In this document: piece by piece, positions 11,596-23,181 of the stretch
How positions within the stretch are numbered: position 1 is the first letter of the stretch
Layout: every line of letters starts with the position of its first letter
Origin: Pseudomonas oligotrophica
Lineage (GTDB): Bacteria > Pseudomonadota > Gammaproteobacteria > Pseudomonadales > Pseudomonadaceae
Direction: 5' to 3'
DNA length: 64,000 nt
NCBI RefSeq assembly: GCF_021726475.1
Contig: NZ_JAKJRU010000007.1
Span: 62,001 to 126,000, forward strand
Position numbers and translations under genes: made by a program
The notes under the pieces: generated by a model
What the model saw: the letters and a program-made list of their open reading frames with translations, nothing else
The model's database searches: none
What the model was told of the DNA's origin: nothing

Positions 11596-12834
11596 ATGGA
11601 TGCTCTGCTGATTCTCGCCGGCCTGCTGCTGATGCTCGCCGGTCTGGTCTGGCTCGTCACGCTCGCCTTCGGTACCAGCCTGTTCTGGGGCATCGGCAGC
11701 CTGCTGCCGCCGATCACCCTGGGCTACGTGTTCAGTCATTGGCGGGTCGCCCGGCGGGCGATCGCCGTGATCGGCCTCGGCATCGTGCCGTTGGTGGTCG
11801 GCCTGTCGATGCTCGCGGTGCGGGCACCGGACAAGCTCGATGCGATCGTCGGGCTGCAATGGCTGCCGCAACCGGACAAGGCCAAGGGGCCGAACAGGCT
11901 GCACGGCCAGCTCAACGGGCAATCGTTTCGGCCGGAAGCGGGCGAGCTGATCGACGGGGTGCTCAGTCTGCGCTCGGGGGCGGGTTTCTACGCGCGGCAG
12001 GAGGTGCGCATCGAACTGCCCGAACCGGTTGCCGGCCCGCTGCAGCTGGATGTGCTGCCGGACGACCCGGGGCCGTTGCCGGCGGTGCGCATCGCCTGGA
12101 TCGAGGCGGGGCGCGAGCTGCCCGAGTCGCGGCTGATCCGCCATGGCTACACGCTGCACCTGGCCCTCGAACCGGAGCAGCCGAACCGGCTGGTCGGGCG
12201 CTTCCACCTGGTGCTGCCGCCGCAGTACGCGACCAGCCTCAGTGGCCGCGTCGAGCTGCATACCGACCGCCTGCGCTATCGCGACGGCGAGGTTGACCGC
12301 CGCTACGACTCGGCCGACACCCTCGCCTATGTGATCCGCAACTACCTGCAGCGCCGGCACGCCACCCATGACGTCGTGCTGGCGCCGCTGCCCGCGCCGG
12401 CCCTGCCGGCGCAGGCGCTGGATGTGGCCGGCGAGGCACGGATCGACGGTTCGCCCGAGCGCTACGCGTTCAGGCTGGTCCGCGCCGCGGACGGCTGGCA
12501 TGTCGAAGGCGACCAGTTCGCCGCGCTGCCGGAGGCGAGCGCGCCGCCGGCCAGTGCGCCGGTCGCCGAGCCCGCGAGCGCGCCCCAGGCCCCTGCGAGC
12601 AGCCTCGATCGGCGCAAGCGTTTCTCGATGGAGCGCCTGCTGCGTGAACCCTCGACCTACGAGCACATCCTGCTGCGTGCGCACACCGAGCGCGGCGGCG
12701 TGGCCGAGGGGCGCTTCGCCGGGCTGGATCACGAGGGGCGACTGCGCATCCGGCGTATCCTCAAGGGCCCGGGCGAAGCCTATTTCAACCTGGCGCCCGG
12801 GGAGATCGTCCTGCTCGAAGCCCTCGAGCCCTGA
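11596..12834 (+). CDS. Conserved hypothetical membrane-anchored protein
   Basis: 412-aa protein not recognised as a named family. The first 80 residues hold two or three hydrophobic helices (LLILAGLLLMLAGLVWLVTL; a second at about residues 55-75). The rest is soluble, with a Pro/Ala-rich linker near residues 315-340 and a basic segment SLDRRKRFSMERLL after it. The position before htpG matches hypothetical genes upstream of htpG in P. aeruginosa. Membrane attachment is a prediction and the function is unknown. Confidence 0.7.
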   Translation: MDALLILAGLLLMLAGLVWLVTLAFGTSLFWGIGSLLPPITLGYVFSHWRVARRAIAVIGLGIVPLVVGLSMLAVRAPDKLDAIVGLQWLPQPDKAKGPNRLHGQLNGQSFRPEAGELIDGVLSLRSGAGFYARQEVRIELPEPVAGPLQLDVLPDDPGPLPAVRIAWIEAGRELPESRLIRHGYTLHLALEPEQPNRLVGRFHLVLPPQYATSLSGRVELHTDRLRYRDGEVDRRYDSADTLAYVIRNYLQRRHATHDVVLAPLPAPALPAQALDVAGEARIDGSPERYAFRLVRAADGWHVEGDQFAALPEASAPPASAPVAEPASAPQAPASSLDRRKRFSMERLLREPSTYEHILLRAHTERGGVAEGRFAGLDHEGRLRIRRILKGPGEAYFNLAPGEIVLLEALEP

Positions 12835-12874
12835 TGCTACAGGCGGCGCGCCTGCCGCGTTGCGCCGCCTGCCC

Positions 12875-12900
12875 CTTGAAATCCCGTGCCCGAACCCCAT
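12875..12900 (+). promoter_or_regulatory. Sigma-32 heat-shock promoter for htpG
   Basis: CTTGAAA at 12875-12881 and CCCCAT at 12895-12900 are 13 bp apart, matching the RpoH consensus (CTTGAAA, 11-16 bp, CCCCAT) at essentially all core positions. The upstream element is extended by CCC, as in strong heat-shock promoters. It lies 58 bp before the htpG start. Confidence 0.85.
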
Positions 12901-12957
12901 CTGCCTGACACTGCCGCGCTTGCGGTCCGTATCACTGATGACTGGAGTTCGTAGACG

Positions 12958-14856
<1,899 letters not shown>

Positions 14857-14871
14857 CGGCAGGGGAAGGAC

Positions 14872-14901
14872 AAACGGCCCGGCGATTGCCGGGCCGTTTC
14901 G
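14872..14901. terminator. Bidirectional terminator between htpG and the OsmC-like gene
   Basis: Perfect 12-bp stem AAACGGCCCGGC / GCCGGGCCGTTT with a 4-nt loop, A-rich on one side and T-rich on the other. It ends the convergent htpG and OsmC-family transcripts. Confidence 0.88.
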
Positions 14902-14903
14902 TT

Positions 14904-15338
14904 TCAGGCCAGCCGGCTGACCAGCCGCGTGCCGTGGGTGAGGTTGTCGACCACCGGGCAGCGGCGCTCGATCTCCCGCAGCAGCTGCAGCTTCTCGTCG
15001 TCGCTGAGGTCGGCATCGATTTCCACCTGCACGCGTATCTCGTCGAAACCCGGCCGCACGTCCGGATTGCGCCCGAGCAGCCCGTCCGGGTCGTAGTCCG
15101 CCTCCAGGGCGAAGCGCATGCCGCGCAGCTGGATCTTGCGCTGGTGGGCGACATAGCGGGCGATGGTGCCAAAGCAGCCGGCGATGGCCGAGAGGATCAC
15201 GTCCAGCGGGGTGGGCCCCAGGTCCTGGCCGGCGGCATGCTTGGGTTGATCCATGACCACACGGTGGTTGCCGCAGTCGACCTCGATGGTCATGCCGCTG
15301 CCCATGCTGCCGTTGGCGGTGATTGTCTTGCGTGCCAT
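14904..15338 (-). CDS. OsmC family protein
   Basis: 144-aa OsmC/YhfA-like protein, a cytoplasmic fold often linked to peroxide or thiol stress. The sequence MARKTITANGSMGSGMTIEV leads into GPTPLDVILSAIAGCFGTIA, which carries the conserved Cys. A second Cys lies in RRCPVVDNL, giving the pair expected of OsmC-type peroxidatic proteins. The internal Met at 15338 is chosen over a longer frame because it matches the family start. It is convergent with htpG. Confidence 0.82.
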   Translation of the reverse strand: MARKTITANGSMGSGMTIEVDCGNHRVVMDQPKHAAGQDLGPTPLDVILSAIAGCFGTIARYVAHQRKIQLRGMRFALEADYDPDGLLGRNPDVRPGFDEIRVQVEIDADLSDDEKLQLLREIERRCPVVDNLTHGTRLVSRLA

Positions 15339-15574
15339 GCGCTTGCTCCTGTCGTTCGGGGGGTCCCGGTTCGGTTCGGGCAAGGTTAGTTCGCCGGCGT
15401 GGCGCAGGCCTTGATGGGCGTCACCATAGGGGTGGGGGTATGTCTGGTCACAAAGCGAAACGCTGCCGATGAAACGGGGCGGGGGCGCGCCGGTCTTATT
15501 GCCGAGACCGTCGGCGGGGCGCGCAGCTACAGCGCTTCCCGGCCTGGCGAGTCGCCCACCAACCGGAGGCCCGA

Positions 15575-16606
15575 ATGTTTCGAAACGCCCTCTGCGCCCT
15601 GCTGGCTGCGTTCTGCGCGAGCGCGCCGGCCATGGCGCGGGAGTACGCCTACAGCGATGCCCATCTGCACTACGTGGATTTCTTCCAGGAAAGCCAGGGC
15701 ATGGAGAAGTTGCTCGAGGCCATGGACCATGGCCGCATCGAGCACGTCATGCTCAGCGGCATCCCCGTGGCCAAGAAGTGGCACGAGAACGAGCCCAAGC
15801 GGCCGCGCTACTACGCCGGCGATGACGCGCCGGTGTACTGGTACAGCGCGACCGACGTGCTGGTCGCCGCCGCGATGGAGGAACTCGAGCCGGCGCAGCG
15901 CAAGCGCTTTCATCCGTTCCTGTCCGGTTTCAACCCCAACGACAAAAACGCCGATGCGCATATCCGGCGCATGCTCGAGCTCAACCCGGGCCTGTGGCAG
16001 GGCATCGGCGAGGTCTTCACCCGGCATGACGACGTGACCGCCCTGACCGAGGGCGATACCCCGCGCGCCAACAACGAGGCGCTGGCCCGCGTCTATCACC
16101 TGGCTGCGGAATTCGACCTGCCGGTCATGCTGCATTCGAACATCACCTCCAAGCGCGAGCGCAATCCGCTCTACCTGGCCGAGCTGGAGGAGCCGCTGCG
16201 CAACCATCCGCACACGCGCTTCATCTGGGCGCATGCCGGGACGAGCATGGAGCTGCACCGGCACCAGGAGAAGCTCGAGTTCCTCCTGCCGGTGGTCGAG
16301 CGCCTGCTGGACGAATACCCGAACCTGTTCATCGACCTGTCCTGGACCATGCTCGAACCCTACCTGCTGGACCGCCAGGGCCGGCCGGACCCGCAATGGG
16401 TCGCGCTGGTGGAGCGCCATCCGGACCGATTCATGCTCGGCTCCGACGTGGTCGGTCACTTCGAGAACCTGGCCGAAGGCCTGGCCGCGTTCGATCCGTT
16501 CCTCGATGCGCTTTCGGAGAAGACCGCCCAGCAGGTCGCGCGCGACAACTTCCTGGCGATCCTGCCGCGGTCCGCTTCATCGGAGCCCCAGCTGTCACAG
16601 CATTGA
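15575..16606 (+). CDS. Exported amidohydrolase family protein
   Basis: 343-aa protein with a signal peptide (MFRNALCALLAAFCASAPAMA) and a TIM-barrel amidohydrolase-2 domain (PF04909). Metal-binding candidates are the HxH in SDAHLHYVDFF, the His in MLHSNITS, the His in WAHAGTSMELH and the Asp in MLGSDVVGHF. Members act on diverse substrates, so none is assigned. The predicted location is the periplasm, which is less common for this family. A DUF3859 protein gene follows after 49 bp. Confidence 0.78.
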   Translation: MFRNALCALLAAFCASAPAMAREYAYSDAHLHYVDFFQESQGMEKLLEAMDHGRIEHVMLSGIPVAKKWHENEPKRPRYYAGDDAPVYWYSATDVLVAAAMEELEPAQRKRFHPFLSGFNPNDKNADAHIRRMLELNPGLWQGIGEVFTRHDDVTALTEGDTPRANNEALARVYHLAAEFDLPVMLHSNITSKRERNPLYLAELEEPLRNHPHTRFIWAHAGTSMELHRHQEKLEFLLPVVERLLDEYPNLFIDLSWTMLEPYLLDRQGRPDPQWVALVERHPDRFMLGSDVVGHFENLAEGLAAFDPFLDALSEKTAQQVARDNFLAILPRSASSEPQLSQH

Positions 16607-16655
16607 AACGCGCACGCCATAGCCTGCTGCCTTTTCCCGATACGAGAGGCTCGAG

Positions 16656-17120
16656 ATGCGCGTGAAATCTTCGCTTTGCCTGCTGGCGGTGGTCCTGGTC
16701 GCTGACCTGGCCCGGGCCGAGGTTCGCCTGGAGGGCGAAGTCGAATACGGACTGTTCGAAAGCCCGCAGGTCGAGCTCGAGGCCGGGCAGCGCATGCTGC
16801 GCACCGGCCAGCAGCCAATCCAGCGCACCCTCGCGATTCCCGCCAGGCTCGGCAACAAGTTCGGCCTGCGCTACCGCCTGGTCGGCAAGCGCGAGGGCGA
16901 CACGCCGCTGACCCTGCTCTATCTCACGCCCGGCGTGGTGACCACCGATGGCGTGCGCCACGACAAGTTCGAGGTGGTGCAGGCGCTGGTGCCGGATGCC
17001 GCCCAGGATGTCATGGCCTTCGAGTTCACCGAGCCCGAGGAACTGGTGCCGGGGCAATGGCGCTTCCTGGTCTTCCAGGGCGACCGCAAGCTCGCCGAGC
17101 AGGCGTTCGAGGTGCGCTGA
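16656..17120 (+). CDS. DUF3859-type exported protein
   Basis: 154-aa protein with a cleavable signal peptide ([21 protein letters not shown]) and an all-beta body. EVEYGLFES near the start and [20 protein letters not shown] at the end are features recalled for DUF3859 proteins of Pseudomonas. A periplasmic location is inferred and the function is unknown. It follows the amidohydrolase gene on the same strand and may share its transcript. Confidence 0.68.
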   Translation: MRVKSSLCLLAVVLVADLARAEVRLEGEVEYGLFESPQVELEAGQRMLRTGQQPIQRTLAIPARLGNKFGLRYRLVGKREGDTPLTLLYLTPGVVTTDGVRHDKFEVVQALVPDAAQDVMAFEFTEPEELVPGQWRFLVFQGDRKLAEQAFEVR

Positions 17121-17272
17121 GGCAGCGCCCGATCGGCGGCCGCTCGTCCAGCGTTACGCCAGCCATCGGGTTTCCGGCGTCAAGCGTTCAAGCGCACCAA
17201 CCCCGTACCGATAAGTTGACCGTGCCGGCAAGTGGCTTGCCGCAAGTCCCTGTCATGGAGCGAGGTTGTCCC

Positions 17273-18892
17273 ATGTTCATTCGTCGTATGAACGTTTCCA
17301 GGCGCTCGGCCCTGGGTTTCGGCCTGATCGGCCTCATCGTGCTGCTGCTTGGCCTGTTCGCACTGAGGCAGATGACGCTGATCCGCTCGGAAGCCGGTGA
17401 GGTCAGCGAGCAGTGGCTGCCGAGCATCACCGCGCTGGGCGAGCTGAACCAGCACACCATGCGCCTGCGCATCCACACCCTGCGCCTGCTGTTGGATCGC
17501 TCGCGCATCGAGCAGAACCGGGCCGCCGTCGAGCAGTTTCGCAGTGGCCTGCGTCCGCTCGAGGAGGCTTACGGGCGGACCATCTTCATGGCCGAGGAGA
17601 AGGCCATCTTCGAGCGCTACCTGGCCGCACGCGAGCGCTTCGAGCAGGTGGTCAAGGAGATCCAGCGCCTAGAGGGCGACGGGCAGGTCGAGCAGGCGAT
17701 AGAGCTCGTCGGCACCCAGCTCAACGTGGTGGCCACTGCCATGAGCGACGAGATTCGCGCCCTGGTCAGGTTCAACGACGAGCGCTCGCGCGAGTCGGCC
17801 GAAAGCGCCGCGGCCATCTTCGACAGTGCCCGCCTGTGGATGGCGGTAACGGTGATTGCCGCCGGCCTGCTGACCTGGTTGCTGGCCTGGGTCTTCACCC
17901 GCAGCATCGTGCAGCCGCTCGCCGAGGCCGTCGAGGTCGCCGAAAGCGTGGCCGCCGGCGATCTGCGTCGGCCGATCGAAACCCTTGGCAACGACGAACC
18001 GGCGCGCCTGCTGGCGGCGCTCAAGCGCATGCAGGGCAGCCTGCGCGAGACGGTGCAGCGCATCGCCGATTCGTCCAACCAGCTGGCCTCGGCCGCCGAG
18101 GAGCTCAACGTGGTGACCGAGGATTCGACCCGCGGGCTGCACCAGCAGAACCACGAGATCGAGCAGGCCGCCACGGCGGTCAACGAGATGACCACGGCGG
18201 TGGACGAGGTGGCACGCAACGCGGTGGTGACCTCCGAAGCCTCGCGTGAATCGGATGCCACGGCCCAGCAGGGCCGCCAGCAGGTCATCCGCACGGTCGA
18301 TTCCATCGGCCTGCTGGCGGCCGACGTGACGACCACCGCCGGCGAGGTCGAGCAGCTGGCCGGCCAGGTGCGCGACATCAGCAAGGTACTCGACGTGATC
18401 CGCTCGATCGCCGAGCAGACCAACCTGCTGGCGCTCAACGCGGCCATCGAGGCGGCGCGCGCAGGGGAGGCCGGGCGTGGCTTCGCGGTGGTGGCCGACG
18501 AGGTGCGGGCGCTGGCGCATCGCACCCAGCAGTCGACCGGCGAGATCGAGCAGATGATCGGCGCCGTGCATCAGGGTACCGACAAGGCGGTGCACGCCAT
18601 GCAGAGCAGCAACCAGCGCGCGCACGCCACGCTGGAGCTGGCCCGGGCGGCCGGCGAGGCGCTGGATGACATCGCCCGGGCGATCAGCCAGATCAGCGAG
18701 CGCAACCTGGTGATCGCCAGCGCCTCGGAGGAGCAGGCGCAGGTGGCGCGGGAGGTCGATCGCAACCTGGTCAATATCCGCGACCTGTCGTTGCAGTCCT
18801 CGGCGGGCGCCAACCAGACCAGCGCGGCCAGCCAGGAACTGGCGCGCCTGGCGGTCGAGCTCAACGGCCTGGTGGCGCGCTTCAGTCTCTGA
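17273..18892 (+). CDS. Methyl-accepting chemotaxis protein
   Basis: 539-aa transmembrane chemoreceptor. TM1 is at about residues 14-32 ([19 protein letters not shown]). A periplasmic helical-bundle sensor follows to about 187, then TM2 ([19 protein letters not shown]), a HAMP domain and the cytoplasmic coiled coil. The kinase-control tip is [20 protein letters not shown]. The ATG at 17273 is supported by GAGG seven bases upstream. The ligand cannot be read from the sequence, and no CheB/CheR pentapeptide is seen at the C-terminus. Confidence 0.93.
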   Translation: MFIRRMNVSRRSALGFGLIGLIVLLLGLFALRQMTLIRSEAGEVSEQWLPSITALGELNQHTMRLRIHTLRLLLDRSRIEQNRAAVEQFRSGLRPLEEAYGRTIFMAEEKAIFERYLAARERFEQVVKEIQRLEGDGQVEQAIELVGTQLNVVATAMSDEIRALVRFNDERSRESAESAAAIFDSARLWMAVTVIAAGLLTWLLAWVFTRSIVQPLAEAVEVAESVAAGDLRRPIETLGNDEPARLLAALKRMQGSLRETVQRIADSSNQLASAAEELNVVTEDSTRGLHQQNHEIEQAATAVNEMTTAVDEVARNAVVTSEASRESDATAQQGRQQVIRTVDSIGLLAADVTTTAGEVEQLAGQVRDISKVLDVIRSIAEQTNLLALNAAIEAARAGEAGRGFAVVADEVRALAHRTQQSTGEIEQMIGAVHQGTDKAVHAMQSSNQRAHATLELARAAGEALDDIARAISQISERNLVIASASEEQAQVAREVDRNLVNIRDLSLQSSAGANQTSAASQELARLAVELNGLVARFSL

Positions 18893-19071
18893 CGGGGCGC
18901 GGCCACCCGCCCCGCGGCCCGCGCGGGGCGCCGCTCTTGCGGTGCGACGCGGACGCGCATCTGTGCGTGGCCGGCATAGCTGGCGTACCATGCCGACCCC
19001 TGCACGGGCCGGTCGGGCAAACGCTCCGGGACAGTCGGTGGAGGTCATTCCAATAAACGAGAAGCGGTGCC

Positions 19072-20301
19072 ATGTCCGATCTACCCACACGTCTTTTTCG
19101 ATTCCTGAACCGCACCAGCCTGGTGGCGCAGATCCTGGTCGGCCTCATTGCCGGCATCGTGCTGGCCCTGCTGGCGCCCGGTGCGGCCAAGTCGGTCAGC
19201 CTGCTCGGCGACCTCTTCGTCGCCGCGCTGAAGGCGGCGGCGCCGATCCTGGTGTTCACCCTGGTGGCCGCGTCGCTGGCCAACCACCAGCGCGGCCAGC
19301 CGACCCATATCCGCCCGATCCTGGGGCTCTATGTGCTGGGCACGCTGAGCGCCGCGGTGACTGCGGTGGTGGCGAGCTTCATCTTTCCGACGAGCCTGAC
19401 CCTGGTGGCGTCAGCGACCGACGTGGCACCGCCGTCCGGCGTCGCGCAGGTACTCAAGACGCTGCTGTTCAATGTCGTCGACAACCCCGTGCATGCCCTG
19501 CTGGAAGGCAACTTCATCGGCATCCTGGCCTGGGCGGTGGCGCTCGGCATCGCCTTCCGCTCGGCCGGCGAGGGTACGCGCACGCTGGTCGCCGACGTCT
19601 CGGCGGGGGTCACCCAGATCGTCAAGCTGATCATCCGCTGCGCACCGCTGGGTATCTTCGGCCTGGTCGCCAACACCCTGGCGACTTCCGGTTTCGGCGT
19701 GCTGCTGGGCTATGCCCAGCTGCTGGCGGTGCTGGTGGGCAGCATGCTGTTCGTCGCGCTGGTGCTGAACCCGCTGATCGTCTACTGGCAGATCCGCCGC
19801 AACCCCTATCCGCTGGTGTTCACCTGCCTGCGCGAGAGTGGCCTGACCGCCTTCTTCACCCGCAGTTCGGCCGCCAACATTCCGGTGAACCTGCAGCTCT
19901 GCCAGCGCCTGGGCCTGCACAAGGACACCTACTCGGTGTCGATCCCGCTGGGTGCGACCATCAACATGGCGGGCGCGGCGATCACCATCAGCGTGCTCAC
20001 CCTGGCGGCGGTGAACACCCTGAACATCAGCGTCGATCTGCTGAGCGCGATCCTGCTGAGCATTCTCGCGGCGGTCTGCGCCTGCGGTGCCTCCGGCGTG
20101 GCCGGTGGCTCGTTGCTGCTGATCCCGCTGGCCTGCAGTCTGTTCGGCATTCCCAACGACGTCGCCATGCAGGTGGTCGCCGTGGGTTTCATCATCGGCG
20201 TGGTGCAGGACTCGGTCGAGACCGCACTGAACTCCTCGACCGACGTACTGTTCACCGCGGCGTCCTGCATCGCGCACGGCGATACGGTCGAGGCCGACTG
20301 A
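19072..20301 (+). CDS. sstT: Serine/threonine:sodium symporter
   Basis: 409-aa inner-membrane carrier of the dicarboxylate/amino acid:cation symporter family. The sequence [20 protein letters not shown] at the start and the SstT-type substrate and sodium motifs [12 protein letters not shown] and [12 protein letters not shown] support Na+-driven serine/threonine uptake rather than dicarboxylate transport. Length is close to that of E. coli SstT. It stands alone, with no terminator recognised downstream. Confidence 0.92.
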   Translation: MSDLPTRLFRFLNRTSLVAQILVGLIAGIVLALLAPGAAKSVSLLGDLFVAALKAAAPILVFTLVAASLANHQRGQPTHIRPILGLYVLGTLSAAVTAVVASFIFPTSLTLVASATDVAPPSGVAQVLKTLLFNVVDNPVHALLEGNFIGILAWAVALGIAFRSAGEGTRTLVADVSAGVTQIVKLIIRCAPLGIFGLVANTLATSGFGVLLGYAQLLAVLVGSMLFVALVLNPLIVYWQIRRNPYPLVFTCLRESGLTAFFTRSSAANIPVNLQLCQRLGLHKDTYSVSIPLGATINMAGAAITISVLTLAAVNTLNISVDLLSAILLSILAAVCACGASGVAGGSLLLIPLACSLFGIPNDVAMQVVAVGFIIGVVQDSVETALNSSTDVLFTAASCIAHGDTVEAD

Positions 20302-20407
20302 CGGGCGCAGGGCAGGCGAGCGACCTCCGCCCCGCTTGCCCTGGCCTTCGCCTCGGGCGGCCTGCGCCCCGACCGATGATCCGGGCGTGGCGCCTGTCGG
20401 CCGGGGG

Positions 20408-20842
20408 TCAATGCAGCGCAGGCGGCCGTGGGCGCTCCAGGGCATCGAACAATGCGAATTTCTCCCGGTCGATCTCGCCGCGGGTGCGCACGCCGAGGTG
20501 GCGCAGGATCGGCAATGGCGGGCACCAGCCCTGCAGTCCGTGCTGCAGCAGGAACGGCAGCACCACCGCGGGCAGTGCCAGCCACTTGCGATTGACCGTC
20601 AGGCCCAGCACCAGCCCCGACAGGGCCAGGGTCGACGCGTTGACCTCGAGCACCCGCTCCACGTCCCACTCGCGCTCCAGTTGTTCGATGCGCTGCCTGA
20701 TCGCTGGTGCGTCGAGGCGGCTGTAGTGCTCGATATTGTCGTCCGTGCGGCGGTCGATCTCGCGGTTGAGCGTGGCGGCGGTCGAGCTGCGCACACGGTC
20801 CGCGTGGTCGTTCATCTGGCTGGCTGCATGACTCGATTGCAT
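20408..20842 (-). CDS. DUF2892 (YgaP-like) membrane protein
   Basis: 144-aa protein. An N-terminal soluble segment of about 60 residues is rich in charged residues (STAATLNREIDRRTDDNIEH) and is followed by a YgaP-type double-spanning membrane domain: VERVLEVNASTLALSGLVLG, WLALPAVVLPFLLQHGLQGW and the typical PPLPILRHLGVRT. No rhodanese domain is attached. The Met at 20842 is preferred for its upstream GGGAG; the frame stays open further upstream without family resemblance. Confidence 0.7.
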   Translation of the reverse strand: MQSSHAASQMNDHADRVRSSTAATLNREIDRRTDDNIEHYSRLDAPAIRQRIEQLEREWDVERVLEVNASTLALSGLVLGLTVNRKWLALPAVVLPFLLQHGLQGWCPPLPILRHLGVRTRGEIDREKFALFDALERPRPPALH

Positions 20843-21028
20843 GGAATGGCTCCCGGGCTCGCTGGTGGCTGGACAATGGAATTTCCACTCTTGCTGCAGC
20901 AAGTGAGCCCGGCATGGCCGGCGAGTTCCGGCCGCCGGCGGGGAGGCGATGGCTGGCGGTAGCGGCAGAAGCGAGAAAGCGCCGGGGCGGGGCTCGCGTT
21001 GCTTGGCCAGCGTCGCCAGGCCGCAACG

Positions 21029-21055
21029 AAAAACGGCGCCCGAAGGCGCCGTTTT
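21029..21055 (-). terminator. Intrinsic terminator of fabA-fabB
   Basis: Stem AAAACGGCGCC / GGCGCCGTTTTT around a 4-nt loop, with T-runs in both orientations. On the minus strand it begins 18 nt after the fabB stop. Confidence 0.87.
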
Positions 21056-21072
21056 CATTCAGCCCAGGCCGT

Positions 21073-22290
21073 TCAGCCCTTCCAGCGCTTGAGCACCAGG
21101 GTGGCGTTGGTGCCACCGAAGCCAAAGCTGTTGCTCATTACCGTGTCGAACTGGGCGTTCTCGCGGGTTTCGCGCAGGATCGGCATGTCGGCGACTTCCG
21201 GGTCCAGCTCGTCGATGTTCGCCGAGCCGGCGAGGAAGTTGCCCTGCATCATCAGCATGCAGTAGATGGCCTCGTGCACGCCGGCGGCGCCCAGCGAGTG
21301 GCCGGAGAGGCTCTTGGTCGAGCTGATCGCCGGGACCTTGTCGCCGAACATGTTGCGAACGGCCTTGATCTCCGCCACGTCGCCCACCGGCGTCGAGGTG
21401 CCGTGGGTGTTGAGGTAGTCGATCGGGCCGTCGACGGTGGACATCGCCTGCTGCATGCAGCGCAGCGCGCCTTCGCCGCTCGGAGCGACCATGTCGTAGC
21501 CGTCGGAGGTAGCGCCGTAGCCGACGATCTCGGCGTAGATCTTGGCGCCGCGCTTGAGTGCGTGCTCCAGTTCCTCGACCACCACGATGCCGCCGCCGCC
21601 GGCGATGACGAAGCCGTCACGGTTGGCGTCGTAGGCGCGCGAGGCTTTTTCCGGGGTCTCGTTGTACTGGCTGGAGAGGGCGCCCATGGCGTCGAACAGG
21701 CAGCTCTGGCTCCAGTGCTCCTCTTCACCGCCGCCGGCGAAGACGACGTCCTGCTTGCCCATCTGGATCTGCTCCATGGCGTGGCCGATGCAGTGCGCGC
21801 TGGTAGCGCAGGCCGAGGCGATGGAGTAGTTGATGCCCTTGATGCGGAACGGCGTGGCCAGGCAGGCCGACACGGTGCTGCTCATGGTGCGCGGCACGCG
21901 GTATGGGCCGATGCGCTTGACGCCCTTGTCACGCAGGATGTCGATGGCTTCCATCTGGTTGATGGTCGAGGCGCCACCGGAGCCGGCGATCAGGCCGATG
22001 CGCGGGTTGGAGATGTCGTCGGCGCTGAAGCCGGCATCCTTGACCGCCTGCTCCATGGCCAGGTAGGCGTAGGCCGCAGCGTCGCCCATGAAGCGCAGGA
22101 CCTTGCGGTCGATCAGCTCTTCGAGGTTGAGGTTCACGGAGCCGGACACCTGGCTGCGCAGGCCCATGTCCGCATAGGCCTGGTTGTAGCGAATGCCGGG
22201 GCGGCCGGCGCGCAGGTTGGCGGAAACGGTGTCTTTGTCATTGCCCAGGCAGGAAACGATACCCAGGCCGGTGATCACGACGCGACGCAT
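21073..22290 (-). CDS. fabB: 3-oxoacyl-ACP synthase I
   Basis: 405-aa beta-ketoacyl-ACP synthase I, which elongates unsaturated acyl-ACP intermediates after FabA. The catalytic Cys161 lies in [12 protein letters not shown], with the two active-site His in [13 protein letters not shown] and [11 protein letters not shown]. The start [17 protein letters not shown] is the normal FabB start. It is 11 bp downstream of fabA on the same strand, the conserved fabAB operon of pseudomonads, which sets unsaturated fatty acid content. Confidence 0.98.
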   Translation of the reverse strand: MRRVVITGLGIVSCLGNDKDTVSANLRAGRPGIRYNQAYADMGLRSQVSGSVNLNLEELIDRKVLRFMGDAAAYAYLAMEQAVKDAGFSADDISNPRIGLIAGSGGASTINQMEAIDILRDKGVKRIGPYRVPRTMSSTVSACLATPFRIKGINYSIASACATSAHCIGHAMEQIQMGKQDVVFAGGGEEEHWSQSCLFDAMGALSSQYNETPEKASRAYDANRDGFVIAGGGGIVVVEELEHALKRGAKIYAEIVGYGATSDGYDMVAPSGEGALRCMQQAMSTVDGPIDYLNTHGTSTPVGDVAEIKAVRNMFGDKVPAISSTKSLSGHSLGAAGVHEAIYCMLMMQGNFLAGSANIDELDPEVADMPILRETRENAQFDTVMSNSFGFGGTNATLVLKRWKG

Positions 22291-22301
22291 GCGGATGTCC
22301 T

Positions 22302-22817
22302 TCAGAAACTGTCAGTGGAGGTGAACAGGCCGACACGCAGCCCTTCTGCACTATAGATCTCGCGACCATCGACGCTGACGGTGCCATCGGCGATGCCGAG
22401 GATCAGCGAGCGGTTGATGGTGCGCTTGATATGAATGTTATAGGTGACCTTCTTGGCGGTCGGCAGGACCTGGCCGAAGAATTTCACTTCGCCCGAGCCG
22501 AGAGCACGACCACGGCCGGGGTTGCCTTGCCAGCCCAGGTAGAAGCCGACCAGCTGCCACATGGCATCCAGGCCCAGGCAGCCGGGCATGACCGGATCGC
22601 CTTCGAAATGGCAGGCGAAGAACCAGAGATCGGGATTGATATCCAGCTCGGCGACCAGCTCGCCCTTGCCGTACTTGCCGCCGACTTCACTGATGTGAAC
22701 GATACGGTCGACCATCAGCATGTTCGGTGCGGGCAGTTGCGCGTTACCGGGGCCGAACAGTTCGCCGCGGCTGCAACGAAGCAGGTCTTCCCGGGTAAAG
22801 GCGTGTTGTTTGGTCAT
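22302..22817 (-). CDS. fabA: 3-hydroxydecanoyl-ACP dehydratase/isomerase
   Basis: 171-aa bifunctional enzyme that dehydrates 3-hydroxydecanoyl-ACP and isomerises trans-2- to cis-3-decenoyl-ACP, the branch point to unsaturated fatty acids. Catalytic His70 ([17 protein letters not shown]) and Asp84 are at the family positions. It begins [20 protein letters not shown]. It is first in the fabAB operon; a candidate operator palindrome lies about 100 bp upstream. Confidence 0.98.
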   Translation of the reverse strand: MTKQHAFTREDLLRCSRGELFGPGNAQLPAPNMLMVDRIVHISEVGGKYGKGELVAELDINPDLWFFACHFEGDPVMPGCLGLDAMWQLVGFYLGWQGNPGRGRALGSGEVKFFGQVLPTAKKVTYNIHIKRTINRSLILGIADGTVSVDGREIYSAEGLRVGLFTSTDSF

Positions 22818-22912
22818 GCGTATTCCTCAATGGTCCCCTCGGCAGAGGGGCTTGCTGCATTCACCGGGCCTGGGATGAAGGCCTGATCATAAACACTAAG
22901 CTCATAGACTGC

Positions 22913-22938
22913 CGCGCTGTGCTGAAAGTCACAGCGCG
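22913..22938. promoter_or_regulatory. Perfect inverted repeat upstream of fabA (candidate operator)
   Basis: CGCGCTGTG at 22913-22921 and CACAGCGCG at 22930-22938 are exact reverse complements around 8 bp. The repeat overlaps the edge of the -35 position implied by the fabA -10 candidate at 22891-22886. That is a fitting place for an activator or repressor site. The regulator is not identified. Confidence 0.5.
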
Positions 22939-23139
22939 ACGGACTGCACGCAGGCGCCTGGGCGCGCAGCGGCAAAATCGGCTGGCTACTTTAACATCAC
23001 TGGCCTGGCCGCGAGGAACTTGTAGCCGCCTTGTTGACCTAGACCAATGTTGGACAACCGCTGGCCGCGCCTGGCAGGCGCAGGCGCTGCGGCATGCGGC
23101 CGCGGCGGGTGCGGCGCTGGTCGCTCGCGGCGTGCCACG

Positions 23140-23145
23140 TATAAT
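23140..23145 (+). promoter_or_regulatory. -10 element of the gpsA promoter
   Basis: An exact TATAAT lies 36 bp before the gpsA ATG. The -35 sequence at 17-bp spacing is poor (CTGGTC), so the promoter is plausible but not certain. Confidence 0.4.
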
Positions 23146-23181
23146 GCCGCCTCTGCCGGGAAGGCCTACTTCGGAACATTC

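Larger units (their letters stand above)
22818..23181. other. Divergent fabA-gpsA intergenic region
   Basis: 364 bp without a convincing gene. Toward fabA it holds a TATGAT -10 candidate (minus strand, 22891-22886) and the 26-bp palindrome at 22913-22938. Toward gpsA it holds a TATAAT at 23140-23145. Frames that cross it are low-quality extensions of neighbours. Confidence 0.6.
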
